From: Cerrena zonata
Taxonomy: Eukaryota > Basidiomycota > Agaricomycetes > Polyporales > Cerrenaceae
Length of the DNA: 64,000 bases
NCBI GenBank assembly: GCA_038087015.1
Contig: JASBNA010000061.1
Coordinates: forward strand, 124,001 to 188,000
Reading direction: 5' to 3'
The position numbers and the translations under genes were made by a program. Within the stretch, counting starts at the first letter, position 1; each line of letters starts with the position of its first letter. Below are positions 32,311 to 42,542 of the stretch, piece by piece. The notes beneath the pieces were generated by a model, which searched no databases, was not told the DNA's origin, and was given only the letters and a program-made list of their open reading frames with translations.

Positions 32311-32763
32311 ATGACAGAAGAGAAAAGGCAAAACTTACAGAAGTCAGGATTGGTTGAATGGTCGGTATTCAGCGAATTGATTGCTATGGACGAAGATGAA
32401 GAAGGCTTCTCCAAATCGTTATTTCAGACTTTTGTTGATCAATTCATCGAAACATTTAAAGAAATTGATGATAATATAAAGGAAAAGAACTTGGATAAGT
32501 TGTCGAGTTTGGGCCATTACTTGAAGGGGTCAGCTGCTGCGTTGGGGTTGATTAAAATCAGTAGTCAATGTGAACGAATTCAAAATTATGGACATAAGAA
32601 TAATTTTGATAATTTTGAATTGAAAAAGGAAGAAGATAAGAAATTGAAGGATACCGATGATGATTTCTGGATTAAATTGATTGAAGATGCTTTAGAGAAT
32701 GCCAGAGATGGTTTTGAAAAATCAAAATCGGCTTTAAATGATTACTTTGATGATGAATTATAA
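32311..32763 (+). CDS. YPD1: histidine phosphotransfer protein Ypd1
   Basis: Ypd1 passes phosphate from a hybrid sensor histidine kinase (Sln1 type) to response regulators Ssk1 and Skn7 in the osmotic and oxidative stress pathways. This 150-residue helical protein has the HPt motif GHYLKGSAAALGL with the phosphorylated histidine at residue 69 (64 in Saccharomyces). The N-terminal VEWSVFSELIAMDEDEEGFS and C-terminal DALENARDGFEKSKSALNDY helices match the family. It lies downstream of the C-rich tract. Confidence 0.93.
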   Translation: MTEEKRQNLQKSGLVEWSVFSELIAMDEDEEGFSKSLFQTFVDQFIETFKEIDDNIKEKNLDKLSSLGHYLKGSAAALGLIKISSQCERIQNYGHKNNFDNFELKKEEDKKLKDTDDDFWIKLIEDALENARDGFEKSKSALNDYFDDEL

Positions 32764-33071
32764 ACTTATACCCCAATGAACTTTTCTTAATGATGTCTAT
32801 CTTTTCTTATTGGGTATCCAATTAGATTTTTCTTTGTTTCTTTCATACATTTAACGACTTTAACAAAAAACCCCAAAATTAATTTTTTTTAAAAAAAAAG
32901 AATCAAAAAGAACAAGGAAATAAATTAATTTTACAAAATATATAGTTGATAAGCATTGAGCTTTCACCTTCCCACCTTCTCTTTGTTTTATTTTATTTCT
33001 TTCATGCAATGTTGATGTTACGCTCTTGCTTTTGTCTATTTTCTTTTCGTATTAAAACATATATAGTTAAA

Positions 33072-34790
33072 TTAACGTTTTTCTTTCTTAAAAACACACA
33101 AGTCCATATAAACAACCTCGTTTGGTATATGGTTTCTTAATATGGTTGGAATGTAAAGTAGTCTTCCGATCCCTTGGTGGTTCCCATCGGGGTTGATCAA
33201 TTTATCGCATTTCAATAACTGCCAATCCGGTCTAACTTGTCCATCAATAAACATTTGGGGCTCACCAACGTTTTCATTGATTGGTTGGGAGTTATCAAAA
33301 TAATAGTCACACTGCTCGAAATCAATAAGCTTGGATTCGGAAAACTCATTCTTGTTATTCATATCACTTGGTATATTTGAAGTAGAGTCCAGAATGGCGG
33401 CGGCTTCCAAAAAATCTCCCGGTAATAACCCATCGAAACCACTCTTCACAAATCTCAATCGGTAATTATCTGGTAAGAAGAAAGAATTTGGGAAATGGTA
33501 CCATTCTCTGCCCACACAAACGTTTTGCAAATCGGTATTGGACTCTTGTGCTAAAACAGTTGGTACCGTTAATGGAGCTCGATAATTTTCAATCAAATTG
33601 AATATTCTAGAAATTGAAATTAATCCAATTGAAATTGCAAATAATAACTGAATTGAAAATGTAATACTTTTCGGTAATCTCAATTTATTTCTAATGGTGT
33701 TGAGTATAATAAATAACTTATTAATTAACAATGAAGCATTTATAATAATCAATGGGTAAATTGGATATAAGAATCTTTCCTCTTTATGAGGTTGAATACC
33801 GAAAATAGTACTCCAAATAACCAAGGGACTTATTATACCAACCAAAATTTTAGATTTGTATTTATATTCGTAAATGAAGAAATTCACCAAGATCCCAACA
33901 AAACCTAAGATCATTATTAGATTGAAGTTTAATAGTAAATTGGCAACGTAGTAACTAAATGGTTCAACGCCAAATATCTCTGGTCCTTCACCTTCACCTC
34001 CAAATACATTATATAACACGATATTCAATGGAACGAAAAAGAAGTGATTGAACTTGTAATATAAATTATCAATCCCACTTATCACCAAAATGAGTCCAAA
34101 CACCTTAATTGCCGATTTCAATCCAATTTGCCATAACTGATTCAAACTAGATGAAAATAAAGTGTAAAAAGCAAATGGTACCGACAATACAAGGATGAAT
34201 GGCCAACCAAAAAGTCCACCTAAACCAAACCAGAAGAAAGTCTTCACTGAATTCTTAACTTTGAAATCGGAATCATTACTATTAATTGCATTTAAAGATT
34301 TATTGATGGCAAATATAATCATTTGCATTGCAAAACTCGAAGGTAATAAAGCAACCCCAGCATGGGACATCCCGGTATTAATAGAAGATAAGAACAAGTA
34401 CCAATTGCCGATTTTAGCTCCAAAGTTTTCACTTAAGGAGCTAGTTAATAAAATTTCACTAAAACTAGTCAATCCATTTAAACCAATTAATCTAATCCAG
34501 TAAAATTCAAAATATGAAGGAAATTTGAAAAATTGATTTAAATAATGGAAAGGGTAATCAATCAAGTAGTATGGAGTTAGGAAAGCATATGATCTTATAG
34601 CATATTCTGGAGAGTATTCCCAAGTTTGTTTACCAAACTTTCTAATCAATAAGTTCAAAGGATCCCAATAATTGAAAGTTTCATCACAATCAGGAATTAT
34701 CATATAAAAGGAGATGTATGCTCGGATGAGAACATTGAGAACGATCAAGAACCATCTGGACTTGGAGGTTAGATCTGATTTAGCCAGCAT
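33072..34790 (-). CDS. ALG9: dolichol-linked mannosyltransferase Alg9
   Basis: Alg9 adds alpha-1,2-linked mannoses to the lipid-linked oligosaccharide on the lumenal side of the ER. It is a GT22-family multi-pass membrane protein of 572 residues from the ATG at 34790 (MLAKSDLTSKSRW); a longer TTG-started form is unlikely. Typical features are DCDETFNYWDPL (the acidic catalytic loop) near residue 35, TWEYSPEYAIRSYAF, GPEIFGVEPFSYYVANLLLNFN in the middle and QPHKEERFLYPIYPL. About ten hydrophobic segments are visible. The length is close to the Saccharomyces protein (555). Confidence 0.92.
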   Translation of the reverse strand: MLAKSDLTSKSRWFLIVLNVLIRAYISFYMIIPDCDETFNYWDPLNLLIRKFGKQTWEYSPEYAIRSYAFLTPYYLIDYPFHYLNQFFKFPSYFEFYWIRLIGLNGLTSFSEILLTSSLSENFGAKIGNWYLFLSSINTGMSHAGVALLPSSFAMQMIIFAINKSLNAINSNDSDFKVKNSVKTFFWFGLGGLFGWPFILVLSVPFAFYTLFSSSLNQLWQIGLKSAIKVFGLILVISGIDNLYYKFNHFFFVPLNIVLYNVFGGEGEGPEIFGVEPFSYYVANLLLNFNLIMILGFVGILVNFFIYEYKYKSKILVGIISPLVIWSTIFGIQPHKEERFLYPIYPLIIINASLLINKLFIILNTIRNKLRLPKSITFSIQLLFAISIGLISISRIFNLIENYRAPLTVPTVLAQESNTDLQNVCVGREWYHFPNSFFLPDNYRLRFVKSGFDGLLPGDFLEAAAILDSTSNIPSDMNNKNEFSESKLIDFEQCDYYFDNSQPINENVGEPQMFIDGQVRPDWQLLKCDKLINPDGNHQGIGRLLYIPTILRNHIPNEVVYMDLCVFKKEKR

Positions 34791-34954
34791 TATGATGAAG
34801 AATTGCAATCAATTTGGTGTCTTTTTCGTCTCAATTAAATTTTTCACTGCTCACTTTCGTTAACCAAAGTACTACAAAAGCTTGATACAATAACAATTTT
34901 ATCTAAATTTATATATATATATATAGAAAAGGGAGAAGTAGAAGCAAGAGGAGA

Positions 34955-36238
34955 TTAGTTTTTAACCAACATAGAGTCACGGGCTGGACCGACACCAACC
35001 CATTGAACAGGAACATTGACGAAATCTTCAATATATTTCAAATAATCTTTAGCATTTTGAGGTAAGTCTTTATAATCTTTGATTTTAGAGATATCTTGTT
35101 CCCAACCAGGTAAAGTAACGTATTCAACTTCAACTTTAGCTAACAAGTCTAAATCTTCTGGGAAGTTGGTTAATTTTTTACCGTTCAAGTAATAAGCAAC
35201 AGCAACTTGAATTTCTTTAAAAGTATCCAAGACATCTAATTTAGTAATGTTTAAAGAGGTGTAACCGTTAATTAAAGTAGAGTATTTTAAAACCACTAAA
35301 TCCAACCAACCACATCTTCTTTTTCTACCGGTGGTAACCCCATATTCAGCACCGATATTTTGTAAAGTTTCACCATAGGTATTTAATTGTTCAGAAGGGA
35401 AAGGACCTTCACCAACTCTGGTAGTATAAGCTTTAACAACCCCGTAAATGTTTTTAATATATTTAGGAGGAATACCCAACCCGGTCAAAACCCCACCAAT
35501 ACCGGTAGAACTTGAGGTAACATAAGGATAAGTACCGAAATCGATATCTAACATAAGAGCATTAGCACCTTCAATCAAGATTTTTTTATTTTCAGCGATC
35601 GACTTGTGCATGAATTCAATTGAATCAACAACAAAAGGTCTTAACAATTCACGATATTTTTCGTATCTGGCCAATTCTTCTTCGATATCGTATTCGAAAT
35701 CACCGTATCTTTTATATCTAGATTCGATTAAACGACGGTATCTAACTTTGAATTCGTTCCAAGAGTCATCATCATCAGCAACCAAGTGATGAACTCTAAT
35801 ACCCGATCTAGAAGCTTTAGTGGAGTAAGTTGGACCAATACCTTTACCAGTGGTACCAATTGATTTCTTATTTTCTGATAATTCGGCTTCTTTCAACTTA
35901 TCGGTTCTTTGATGGAAATCAAAAACCAAATGAGCTCTAGAACTAACAAATAAACGATCTCTGCAATCTAAACCTTTTGCTTCTAAAGTTTCTAATTCTT
36001 TGAAAAATGATGGGACGTGAATAACAACCCCTGATCCTAACAAGTTCAAACATTTTGGATTGACCAACCCAGAAGGTAACATATGGAAATCATACTTGGT
36101 TTCACCAACAACAATGGTATGACCAGCGTTATTACCACCCTGACATCTTGCACAAACGTCAATATCATCACATAAAATATCAACTAATTTACCTTTACCT
36201 TCGTCCCCCCATTGAGAACCTAAAACAACGTCACACAT
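34955..36238 (-). CDS. ADE12: adenylosuccinate synthetase
   Basis: The enzyme joins IMP and aspartate using GTP, the first committed step from IMP to AMP. The 427-residue protein begins [20 protein letters not shown], which contains the IMP/GTP loop with catalytic Asp. [20 protein letters not shown] and [14 protein letters not shown] follow as expected, and it ends [13 protein letters not shown]. The Saccharomyces enzyme is 433 residues. No frame problems. Its upstream region, shared with the Gly/Ser-rich gene, is rich in CCG triplets. Confidence 0.95.
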   Translation of the reverse strand: MCDVVLGSQWGDEGKGKLVDILCDDIDVCARCQGGNNAGHTIVVGETKYDFHMLPSGLVNPKCLNLLGSGVVIHVPSFFKELETLEAKGLDCRDRLFVSSRAHLVFDFHQRTDKLKEAELSENKKSIGTTGKGIGPTYSTKASRSGIRVHHLVADDDDSWNEFKVRYRRLIESRYKRYGDFEYDIEEELARYEKYRELLRPFVVDSIEFMHKSIAENKKILIEGANALMLDIDFGTYPYVTSSSTGIGGVLTGLGIPPKYIKNIYGVVKAYTTRVGEGPFPSEQLNTYGETLQNIGAEYGVTTGRKRRCGWLDLVVLKYSTLINGYTSLNITKLDVLDTFKEIQVAVAYYLNGKKLTNFPEDLDLLAKVEVEYVTLPGWEQDISKIKDYKDLPQNAKDYLKYIEDFVNVPVQWVGVGPARDSMLVKN

Positions 36239-37187
36239 GATTAATTTATTAAAATAAGACCCTTAAGGAATGAACAGAGATTTCCCGTTAAAACCAAAAA
36301 CCAACCAAAAAAAGGGAAATCTTTAGCAAACGTTGTTCGGAAAGCGAATTTTTCAGTTTTTATATCTTTGGGATGGGGGTGGACGTTGGATGTATGGGTG
36401 TTTCTTCGTTTTTTTGACTCTGGTCCACCAGTTGGAGGATTGGCTGGAGGATAAAGCACGTACACCAACCAGTCCCAATTGCAAAACACCTAGGGAACGG
36501 CAGGCGCAAGCAGTGCTCACAGAGCATGCTTCCTGGAGCTGCTTGCACTTTAGGAGGCCAGTCGGGGTCTATTGGGAGCATTGTAATTAATTAATTGAAA
36601 AAAGTATTACCTCACTGACACTTCCGGTTTTGCACCGAGGGCAGCTACAGCCACAAACCGAGATCTCGAAAACCGGGCAAAATTCCGAGACACACTTCCG
36701 AGAACGAGATCAGACCCGGATATCCGGTCACCCTTCCGGAACTATTGGCTGCCATTAGTATCAGCAGCAGTATTGTAAGTCTGCTGTAATTAGCAAGGAT
36801 AGCCTTTGTAAGCCAATCAGTTACCGTAAGTAGGTTATTGTAAGTAGGTTATTGTAAGTATTAAGTAAGTTGTGAAAAAAATAAGTCATGATGGAGGCTG
36901 CGAAAGATAACGAGGTAGGGCTGACATGACCCCCGGTTGGTAAATGGGCCGTGTTTGTACTGCTTGATTAGGTTCAGCCATCAGATTGTGCTAGTGGATC
37001 GAGGACGATATACAATTGTTCGCTGATCGAGGCTTTACGGTGCTTGCAGATGTCATTTGTATGTCAATTGAATGTCATGTTCATGTCAATATGATCATGT
37101 CCGGCTGAGGTTATTGCCCAACTAAAGACGCACTTGTTAGGTATAAGTATCGGGTATAGTAGCAGTAGTTGGTATTTGGAGGCCAAG
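36239..37187. promoter_or_regulatory. divergent ADE12 promoter region with CCG-rich island
   Basis: A 949-base gap. At 36623-36740 about nine CCG/CGG triplets occur in 120 bases, several as TTCCGG or TTCCGAG. Such triplets are the half-sites of zinc-cluster regulators, one of which is encoded downstream at 37913. At 36826-36866 the 14-base unit GTAAGTAGGTTATT is repeated two to three times. Further on, 37050-37100 is rich in ATGTCA units. Small overlapping open frames around 36333-36590 result from base composition. Confidence 0.45.
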
Positions 37188-37790
37188 ATGCAACTTATCT
37201 ACTTATTTACTTACTTACAATTGGCCTTACTAGTAAGCTCAGCTGCTGTTAACCCTGCCGTAGAGCATGATTCTGCTATCAAGGAACTCGTTCGAAGAGG
37301 TTTTGGAGGAAGAAGCTCAGGTTTTTCCGGAGGAAGCTCCAGTCATTATGGAGGAAGCTCCAGTCATTATGGAGGAAGCTCCAGTCATTATGGAGGAAGC
37401 TCCAGTCATTATGGAGGAAGCTCAGGCCGTGGAGGAAGCTCAGGTCGTGGAGGAAGCTCAGGTCATTATGGAGGAAGCTCAGGTCGTTCTGGCTCAGGCA
37501 CCAAAGGGCCAAGCTCCAACTACTATACAAAGTACCCTCCCAACGGGCTTTATACTTCCTCTCGTTTCTCAGGGTCCAGGGTTTGTAGTAGAGGTGGCCA
37601 GAGGTTCTATTGTGCAACCGGTGCTTTACTTGCTGGTGGTTACGTTGCAGGCTATCACAACCATCATAACGGAAGTTACTCCATTGACGGTGATTCGGCC
37701 GATAAGCAGGAAGACAAAACCTCGATGGGGGTCAGTCTTACCGTGGGTAATTGGTTTATACCGTTGATGCTAGTCTATCTCTTTATTTAG
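37188..37790 (+). CDS. secreted or membrane-anchored Gly/Ser-rich repeat protein
   Basis: A 200-residue protein from the ATG at 37188. Residues 1-20 (MQLIYLFTYLQLALLVSSAA) form a clear signal peptide. ELVRRGF may contain a dibasic (Kex2-type) cleavage site. Residues 45-105 are Gly/Ser repeats: four exact GGSSSHY units, then GGSSGR variants. Next comes KYPPNGLYTSS, a two-cysteine segment (RVCSRGGQRFYCATGALLAGG), a His-containing loop and a hydrophobic C-terminus (WFIPLMLVYLFI) that could be a membrane or GPI-type anchor. It looks like a cell-surface protein. I do not recognise a named family. The in-frame TTG at 37134 is not favoured because it would bury the signal peptide. Confidence 0.65.
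   Translation: MQLIYLFTYLQLALLVSSAAVNPAVEHDSAIKELVRRGFGGRSSGFSGGSSSHYGGSSSHYGGSSSHYGGSSSHYGGSSGRGGSSGRGGSSGHYGGSSGRSGSGTKGPSSNYYTKYPPNGLYTSSRFSGSRVCSRGGQRFYCATGALLAGGYVAGYHNHHNGSYSIDGDSADKQEDKTSMGVSLTVGNWFIPLMLVYLFI
37329..37412 (+). repeat. four exact 21-base coding repeats
   Basis: The unit GGAGGAAGCTCCAGTCATTAT (GGSSSHY) is present four times in a row with no base differences, followed by shorter GGAGGAAGCTCAGGT variants to about 37490. Identity at synonymous sites shows recent expansion or homogenisation. Because the units are multiples of three and stop-free, both other plus frames and one minus frame are also open here. Confidence 0.85.
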
Positions 37791-37912
37791 TCTTATTCTT
37801 TGCTTAATGCTCATCTTTATTTAGTCTTCATCTTTATTTAGTGTTTATTTAATGATGGTTTAAAGTAAAAAAAAATTGAAAAATTATCTGCGAATCATCA
37901 CTACTTCAATAT

Positions 37913-39871
37913 ATGTCTCCCCCTAAGAAACGTTTACGACAGGCCCTACTGTGCCAAGGTTGTAGGGCTCGGAAGATCCGCTGTGATTTCCAATCCCCGT
38001 GTACTAATTGTGTCAAAAACAATATCGATTGTATCAGGATCAAGAATGATCGGAGGAAAGAACGGTTTCTGAATCAGTATGTTGAAAACCTTCATTCAAA
38101 GATTGAAAACCTTGAAAACATGATTGATTCAATTAAAAGTATAGTCAATGGCGAGAACCCCAGTCGTCCAGTGATTGAACCAGCAACTGAAAGCCAGGTC
38201 CCCGTTGATAATTCCAAGTATACGTATCCGACCGATTTTGAAAACTTAGATAAGCATAAGAATTTAGCAGTATACGGTCCAACTAGTGTTTTCGATAATG
38301 AATTGATTCAGAATTCTTCGGAGAACAACTCAGAGCAATTGGAGATCATGAAACTCAATAAGAATCCGGCAATCATCTCGTGCATCAAGATTTTTTTCAA
38401 ATGGCAGTATCCAAATCATAATATTTTTGTCTTTAGAGAAGCATTTATAATTGATTTTTTCAATCCAAAACCTAAAAGTGTCTATTGTTCAGTCGAGCTC
38501 ATCTATTCCATCTGTGCCATGGGTTCCAGTATGTCTGACGATGATTCAATTTACAGTAAATCCACTCAATTTTATAATGATGCTAAAAAATTGCTTTTGT
38601 CAAAACTAGATAAACCTTCCATTACTTCGATGCAAAGCTTTCTTCTCTTGGCCTTTTATGATATTTGTAATGGGAATAACTCATCTGGATGGATGCTATC
38701 GGGGAACGGGATAAGAATGGGGTTTGATTTGGGGTTCCAATTAGACCCCAAAATATGGTTTTTAACTTCAAATGAAAAAATTTCAAACCTAAATATCGCC
38801 ATTCGATCAAGAATTTTTTGGGGATGCTACCTAGCAGACCATTTTATTAGTTTGTTGCTAGGTAGACCTTCAATCTTGAAAATGTCCGATAGTTCAATTC
38901 CTCAAACTAAAGATTTACCCGATCTCGAATGGATTGATGAATATTCTTACACTAATCCAAATGATTCCAAAAATGAAAAGTTAGATACTGATCTAGTGGT
39001 TTTCATCTCACTACCGTTGAAAAGTTTAATTAATCTCATCAATATTAGTTCAAATATGTTGAATGATGTCTTCACTAGAGATCATAATAATGATAATTTT
39101 AATTTATCGCTGAAATTTGAAAAACTCAACAATTATAACTCTCAAATTATTAATTGGAAAGAAAGCCTACCCGATTACCTTAATTGGGATCTAGATCTAT
39201 TGAAAAATAACGCCGAAGACCCGACTCTAATGAATATGAGATATTACTACTATATCTTGCTACTTTGTTTAAATCGTCCCTTTATTGAAATCACTAAACA
39301 AAATAAAATAATCGAAAATGATTCATCTAACTCTCCTTCTACTATTTGCAACGAAGTCATTGTTGACTTGATCCATGCCATTACAAGATTCAAATCAGTT
39401 CATGGTCTACGCAAAGCTTCAGTGTTTATCGTTTATTGTTCAATTTTATCACTATCAGTTCTCATCCTTTCAAACTCTAACAGACCCATGTACTCAAAGT
39501 TCAAAGAAAACTTAATTTTCTTCTTGAATATCCTCCATGGCTGTTCACGTACTTGGAAATTGGCTGAAAAATCCTTCAAACTAATTGAATTAAAATTAGA
39601 AAAAGACCGTTCAATTAAAGTCCAAATCGTAAACGATGAAGTCGTTTTTGATATTCCTCTGTCAGAATTCGAGTCCAAACAAAACTCCCCTGATCATCCG
39701 GTCTCTACACCAAACCTTGACTCTCATTTGCATCAACCTCTCAATGAAGTGAATCCTGATATCGATTTGATGAGTAATTTTTCAGAGTTTTTTGGTGGTC
39801 CTCCTGTTTTGATGACTTCTGACTTATTTGACCAAGACTGGGCCTCCTTATTTCCCGACTATTCTTTATGA
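37913..39871 (+). CDS. Zn2Cys6 zinc-cluster transcription factor
   Basis: A 652-residue fungal-specific regulator. The DNA-binding domain is at the very N-terminus: cysteines at about 14, 17, 24, 30, 33 and 40 in LCQGCRARKIRCDF and PCTNCVKNNIDC. A short dimerisation coiled coil follows (NQYVENLHSKIENLENMIDS, about 55-75). The middle region contains the Fungal_trans-type block (SFLLLAFYDICNGNNSSGWM, GNGIRMGFDLGF, RSRIFWGCYLADHFISLLLGRP), and the C-terminus is acidic with aromatic residues (FDQDWASLFPDYSL), like an activation domain. I cannot assign a specific orthologue. It would bind paired CGG triplets in the nucleus, and such triplets occur upstream at 36623-36740. Confidence 0.85.
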   Translation: MSPPKKRLRQALLCQGCRARKIRCDFQSPCTNCVKNNIDCIRIKNDRRKERFLNQYVENLHSKIENLENMIDSIKSIVNGENPSRPVIEPATESQVPVDNSKYTYPTDFENLDKHKNLAVYGPTSVFDNELIQNSSENNSEQLEIMKLNKNPAIISCIKIFFKWQYPNHNIFVFREAFIIDFFNPKPKSVYCSVELIYSICAMGSSMSDDDSIYSKSTQFYNDAKKLLLSKLDKPSITSMQSFLLLAFYDICNGNNSSGWMLSGNGIRMGFDLGFQLDPKIWFLTSNEKISNLNIAIRSRIFWGCYLADHFISLLLGRPSILKMSDSSIPQTKDLPDLEWIDEYSYTNPNDSKNEKLDTDLVVFISLPLKSLINLINISSNMLNDVFTRDHNNDNFNLSLKFEKLNNYNSQIINWKESLPDYLNWDLDLLKNNAEDPTLMNMRYYYYILLLCLNRPFIEITKQNKIIENDSSNSPSTICNEVIVDLIHAITRFKSVHGLRKASVFIVYCSILSLSVLILSNSNRPMYSKFKENLIFFLNILHGCSRTWKLAEKSFKLIELKLEKDRSIKVQIVNDEVVFDIPLSEFESKQNSPDHPVSTPNLDSHLHQPLNEVNPDIDLMSNFSEFFGGPPVLMTSDLFDQDWASLFPDYSL

Positions 39872-40021
39872 CCTCCGCTTTCTATGTATATTATTTGTAT
39901 TTTTATAATGCTTTATCTAATGCTGAAGTAGAAATTTTGCGACAATTGAAAAGTTGAAAAGTTGAAAAAAAAAAAAAAAAAAGACTTAATCATCTTATCA
40001 CCAACTGAATTAAGCAAAGTC

Positions 40022-41048
40022 ATGTCGGATTCCAACGGAAAGAATGATCCACCAAAGGGGAATGATGCCATGGATAAATCTTCGTTTGCTAGTATTTTGG
40101 CTGGAGTTCAACGGATGAGAGATGAGTATGAACCAAAGTCATCCAATCAACAAGAAACAGCAAGTACAGCACCACAACGACCAACGCCTCCAGCACGGCC
40201 AGCACCAGCAAGACCGCGTATAGAGAGGCCCGTTGTGGTCCCCAGAACAAGAGTTGAGAGAACGGGTGTCTCTCGTTTTGCAACTCCGTCCGGAACATCG
40301 CCTTCTCCAGCACCAGATAATGCATCGACCAGGAATATACGACAAAATCAACAAGTTCAAAGTCATTCAGCTATCCAGGTAGCCAACTCGCAAAAGGGGA
40401 ATCCTCTTCTATCGCAGTCTCTAATGAAAACACAGTCGTGGCAGTACAATGGTCTGATACTATCGGACTACTATATCAATCCGCTAATTCAAATATTGTT
40501 CTTATCATTGAAGTATCATAAATTACACCCCGAATATATATGGACGCGATTGAAGAGACTAAATAAAGGGTCGACGGTAGTAGGAGACGTTTCCAAAAAC
40601 GATCGAGCGCTTCGGATTCTATTAGTTGTTGTTGACATTGATTCACATCAAGAGTCTTTAAGAAAATTGGCTGATATTTGTATTAAACACGATTTATCTT
40701 TAGTATTGGCCTGGTCTTTCGAAGAGGCAGGAAACTACGTTGCCTTTTTGCAAGCAATTAGAGTTATCGACATCCAAGGTGAATTCTACCATTAAAGGAG
40801 TCAAAAAGGACGATTATCACTCATGTTTAGTTGATACTCTCACATCGATCAAATCGGTGAATAAAACCGATGTGGTTAACTTATTAGCAAACTGCAAATC
40901 GTTTAAGAACATTGTTATTCAGAATAGTCAAGGTAATGGCAAACAAATGGGGAATATTCAAGGTTTAGGGACAAAGAAATTAAATAATATGAAATCGGTA
41001 TTTTCTGAACCATTCATTTACAATAAAGATTACAACCAAATAAGTTGA
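40022..41048 (+). CDS. RAD10: nucleotide-excision repair protein Rad10 (ERCC1), with one frame break
   Basis: Rad10 pairs with Rad1 as the 5' structure-specific endonuclease in nucleotide excision repair and single-strand annealing. From the ATG at 40022 there is a Pro-rich N-terminal region of about 120 residues, then the ERCC1 core KGNPLLSQSLMKTQSWQYN, ILFLSLKYHKLHPEYIWTRL and LVLAWSFEEAGNYVAFL. The frame then fails near 40750-40765. Skipping one base (for example C40752) continues into KQLELSTSK and the helix-hairpin-helix region DTLTSIKSVNKTDVVNLLAN, ending at 41048. The corrected protein is about 341 residues, longer than the Saccharomyces one (210) mainly at the N-terminus. Probably a consensus error. 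Confidence 0.88.
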
Positions 41049-41108
41049 AACTATATATATATTATACTATACAATGCATGGCCTTTCATTAGAAATCTAT
41101 AGTGGAAT

Positions 41109-41568
41109 TTACTCTTTACCTTCTTGCTGTTTTTCGTATTCAATCATTTTATTTCTTAAAACCAAATTAATACTGTTTAAAATATCATTTTTTTGAACCA
41201 AAATCTCTTTCAATTTCTTGAAATCTTCATCTAATTTCTTGATTTTATTTTCATAAACAACTTTAGTATCTTTAGCCAGTTTTCCAACAAAGTATCCAGT
41301 ACCAATATCGACTAAGTATTCATCTTTTGAGTTATTTTACCAGGCAAGTATAATGAGCTGGTCAACGGAACCAACAATTCCTCTCCTTGGAGCTTTCCAT
41401 GCTGTCAACACTGGTAATACAGTCTTTTAGTTTGGTTTGTGCTGCTTGTAAAGCTTGTAATGACTGAGTGAAATGGTTAATTTCTTCCTCAGTGGATTTA
41501 CGAAACTCCACTATTTGCTGAGGTTGAAGCTTTGTCAAATCAATTTTTCTGGGTTGAGCAGCTGCCAT
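41109..41568 (-). CDS. GIM5: prefoldin subunit 5, with two frame breaks
   Basis: Prefoldin hands nascent actin and tubulin to the CCT chaperonin; Gim5 is one of the two alpha-type subunits. It starts at the ATG at 41568 (MAAAQPRKIDLTKLQPQQI) with the first coiled coil containing HFTQSLQALQAAQTKLKDC. After a break at about 41380-41386 (one A lost), LLVPLTSSLYLPGKI follows. A second break at about 41324 (GG reduced to G) leads into YLVDIGTGYFVGK and the second coiled coil, ending at a TAA at 41109. The corrected length is about 153 residues (163 in Saccharomyces). The CTG after GYFVGK aligns with a Ser in yeast Gim5. Consensus errors are likely. Confidence 0.85.
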
Positions 41569-41744
41569 TCTTCCTATTACTTTTCAAACAGTTATCAACG
41601 GTACTATTCAATGAAATCTGTTGATCTGGAGTTTATACATTTTTTTTTTTCGAATCGTTGATTTTTTCATTTTTTTTTTTCACTTGAGAACGAGACCAAA
41701 AGCTGAACAAAAAGAATAGAAATCCAACTCTTTACTCTACGATA

Positions 41745-42440
41745 ATGGGGAATGAAGGCGGAACCATTGCCAAAAGGCAAGACTTGTTATTGCTTCATTC
41801 GAAAGACAGTATAAGTGCCAACCAACAAACGGAACTTGACGACAAGTCCTCGACAATCCTCAATACTTGTACAATCTCATCATCACCGCTTAATGATGGA
41901 ACAAATCCGCCAGATCCAATAGTCAGCGATTACAAAGGGAAACTCTACTTGAAGGAAAAGGTCTTGGGGTACCTTCTCGAGCAGAAACAGAAACCTAGTG
42001 GGATTTCCTCGCTAGCACATATCAAATCAATGAGTGATTTGATTGAGTTGCAAATTAGTTGGGCCAAAGACGAAATTGCCATCACCTGCCCGATAACCCA
42101 TTCTGGGGGCGTTTATGCTTACTTGAGGCCTTGTGGGTGTGTAATGGGGTACAAGTTTCTACAAGAGTTGAGTAAACACGTCATGACCGAAGAAGAAGAA
42201 CAAGAATGTCCGATTTGTGAAGCTAAATTCAACCTAGCTTACGATATTGTGATATTGAATCCAAACAATGACGGCAGAATCACCGAAGTTAATGAGAGCA
42301 GCTATAAATACCTACGTGATGTGTTAAAGCTGCATCACTGTAAAAAACCAATCAAGACAAAGAAGACCGATAAGAAAAGGAATCGGGAAGCTAAAGCTAA
42401 TTCCAATCCCAAAAAATTACAAAAAGTCTCAGCTAGCTGA
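41745..42440 (+). CDS. RTF2: Rtf2-domain replication protein
   Basis: Rtf2 proteins act at stalled replication forks (fork barrier function in fission yeast) and in some species in splicing. They are absent from Saccharomyces cerevisiae. The 231-residue protein begins with the family hallmark MGNEGGTIAKRQDLL and has ITCPITHSGGVYAYLRPCGCVMGYKFL plus QECPICEAKFN, the modified RING-like zinc-binding core. The C-terminal 40 residues are lysine-rich and probably hold a nuclear signal. It is divergent from GIM5. Confidence 0.88.
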   Translation: MGNEGGTIAKRQDLLLLHSKDSISANQQTELDDKSSTILNTCTISSSPLNDGTNPPDPIVSDYKGKLYLKEKVLGYLLEQKQKPSGISSLAHIKSMSDLIELQISWAKDEIAITCPITHSGGVYAYLRPCGCVMGYKFLQELSKHVMTEEEEQECPICEAKFNLAYDIVILNPNNDGRITEVNESSYKYLRDVLKLHHCKKPIKTKKTDKKRNREAKANSNPKKLQKVSAS

Positions 42441-42542
42441 ACATTTTATTGACATGAAATTAAACTATTTACAGAAGAACATGATAAGAGTTTGAGTGTT
42501 TTTTTTTAAAAATTAATTATGAAATGGCGTGCAAGTTTAGGT

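Noticed and set aside
36333..36590. Three overlapping open frames on both strands upstream of ADE12
   Set aside because: All frames are open together because of base composition, none shows a protein motif, and the region is the ADE12 promoter and leader.
37267..37767. Long overlapping frames (EEAPVIM repeats, FLHNDWS repeats) across the Gly/Ser gene
   Set aside because: They are translations of the same 21-base repeat in other frames; only the frame with a signal peptide and hydrophobic tail makes sense.
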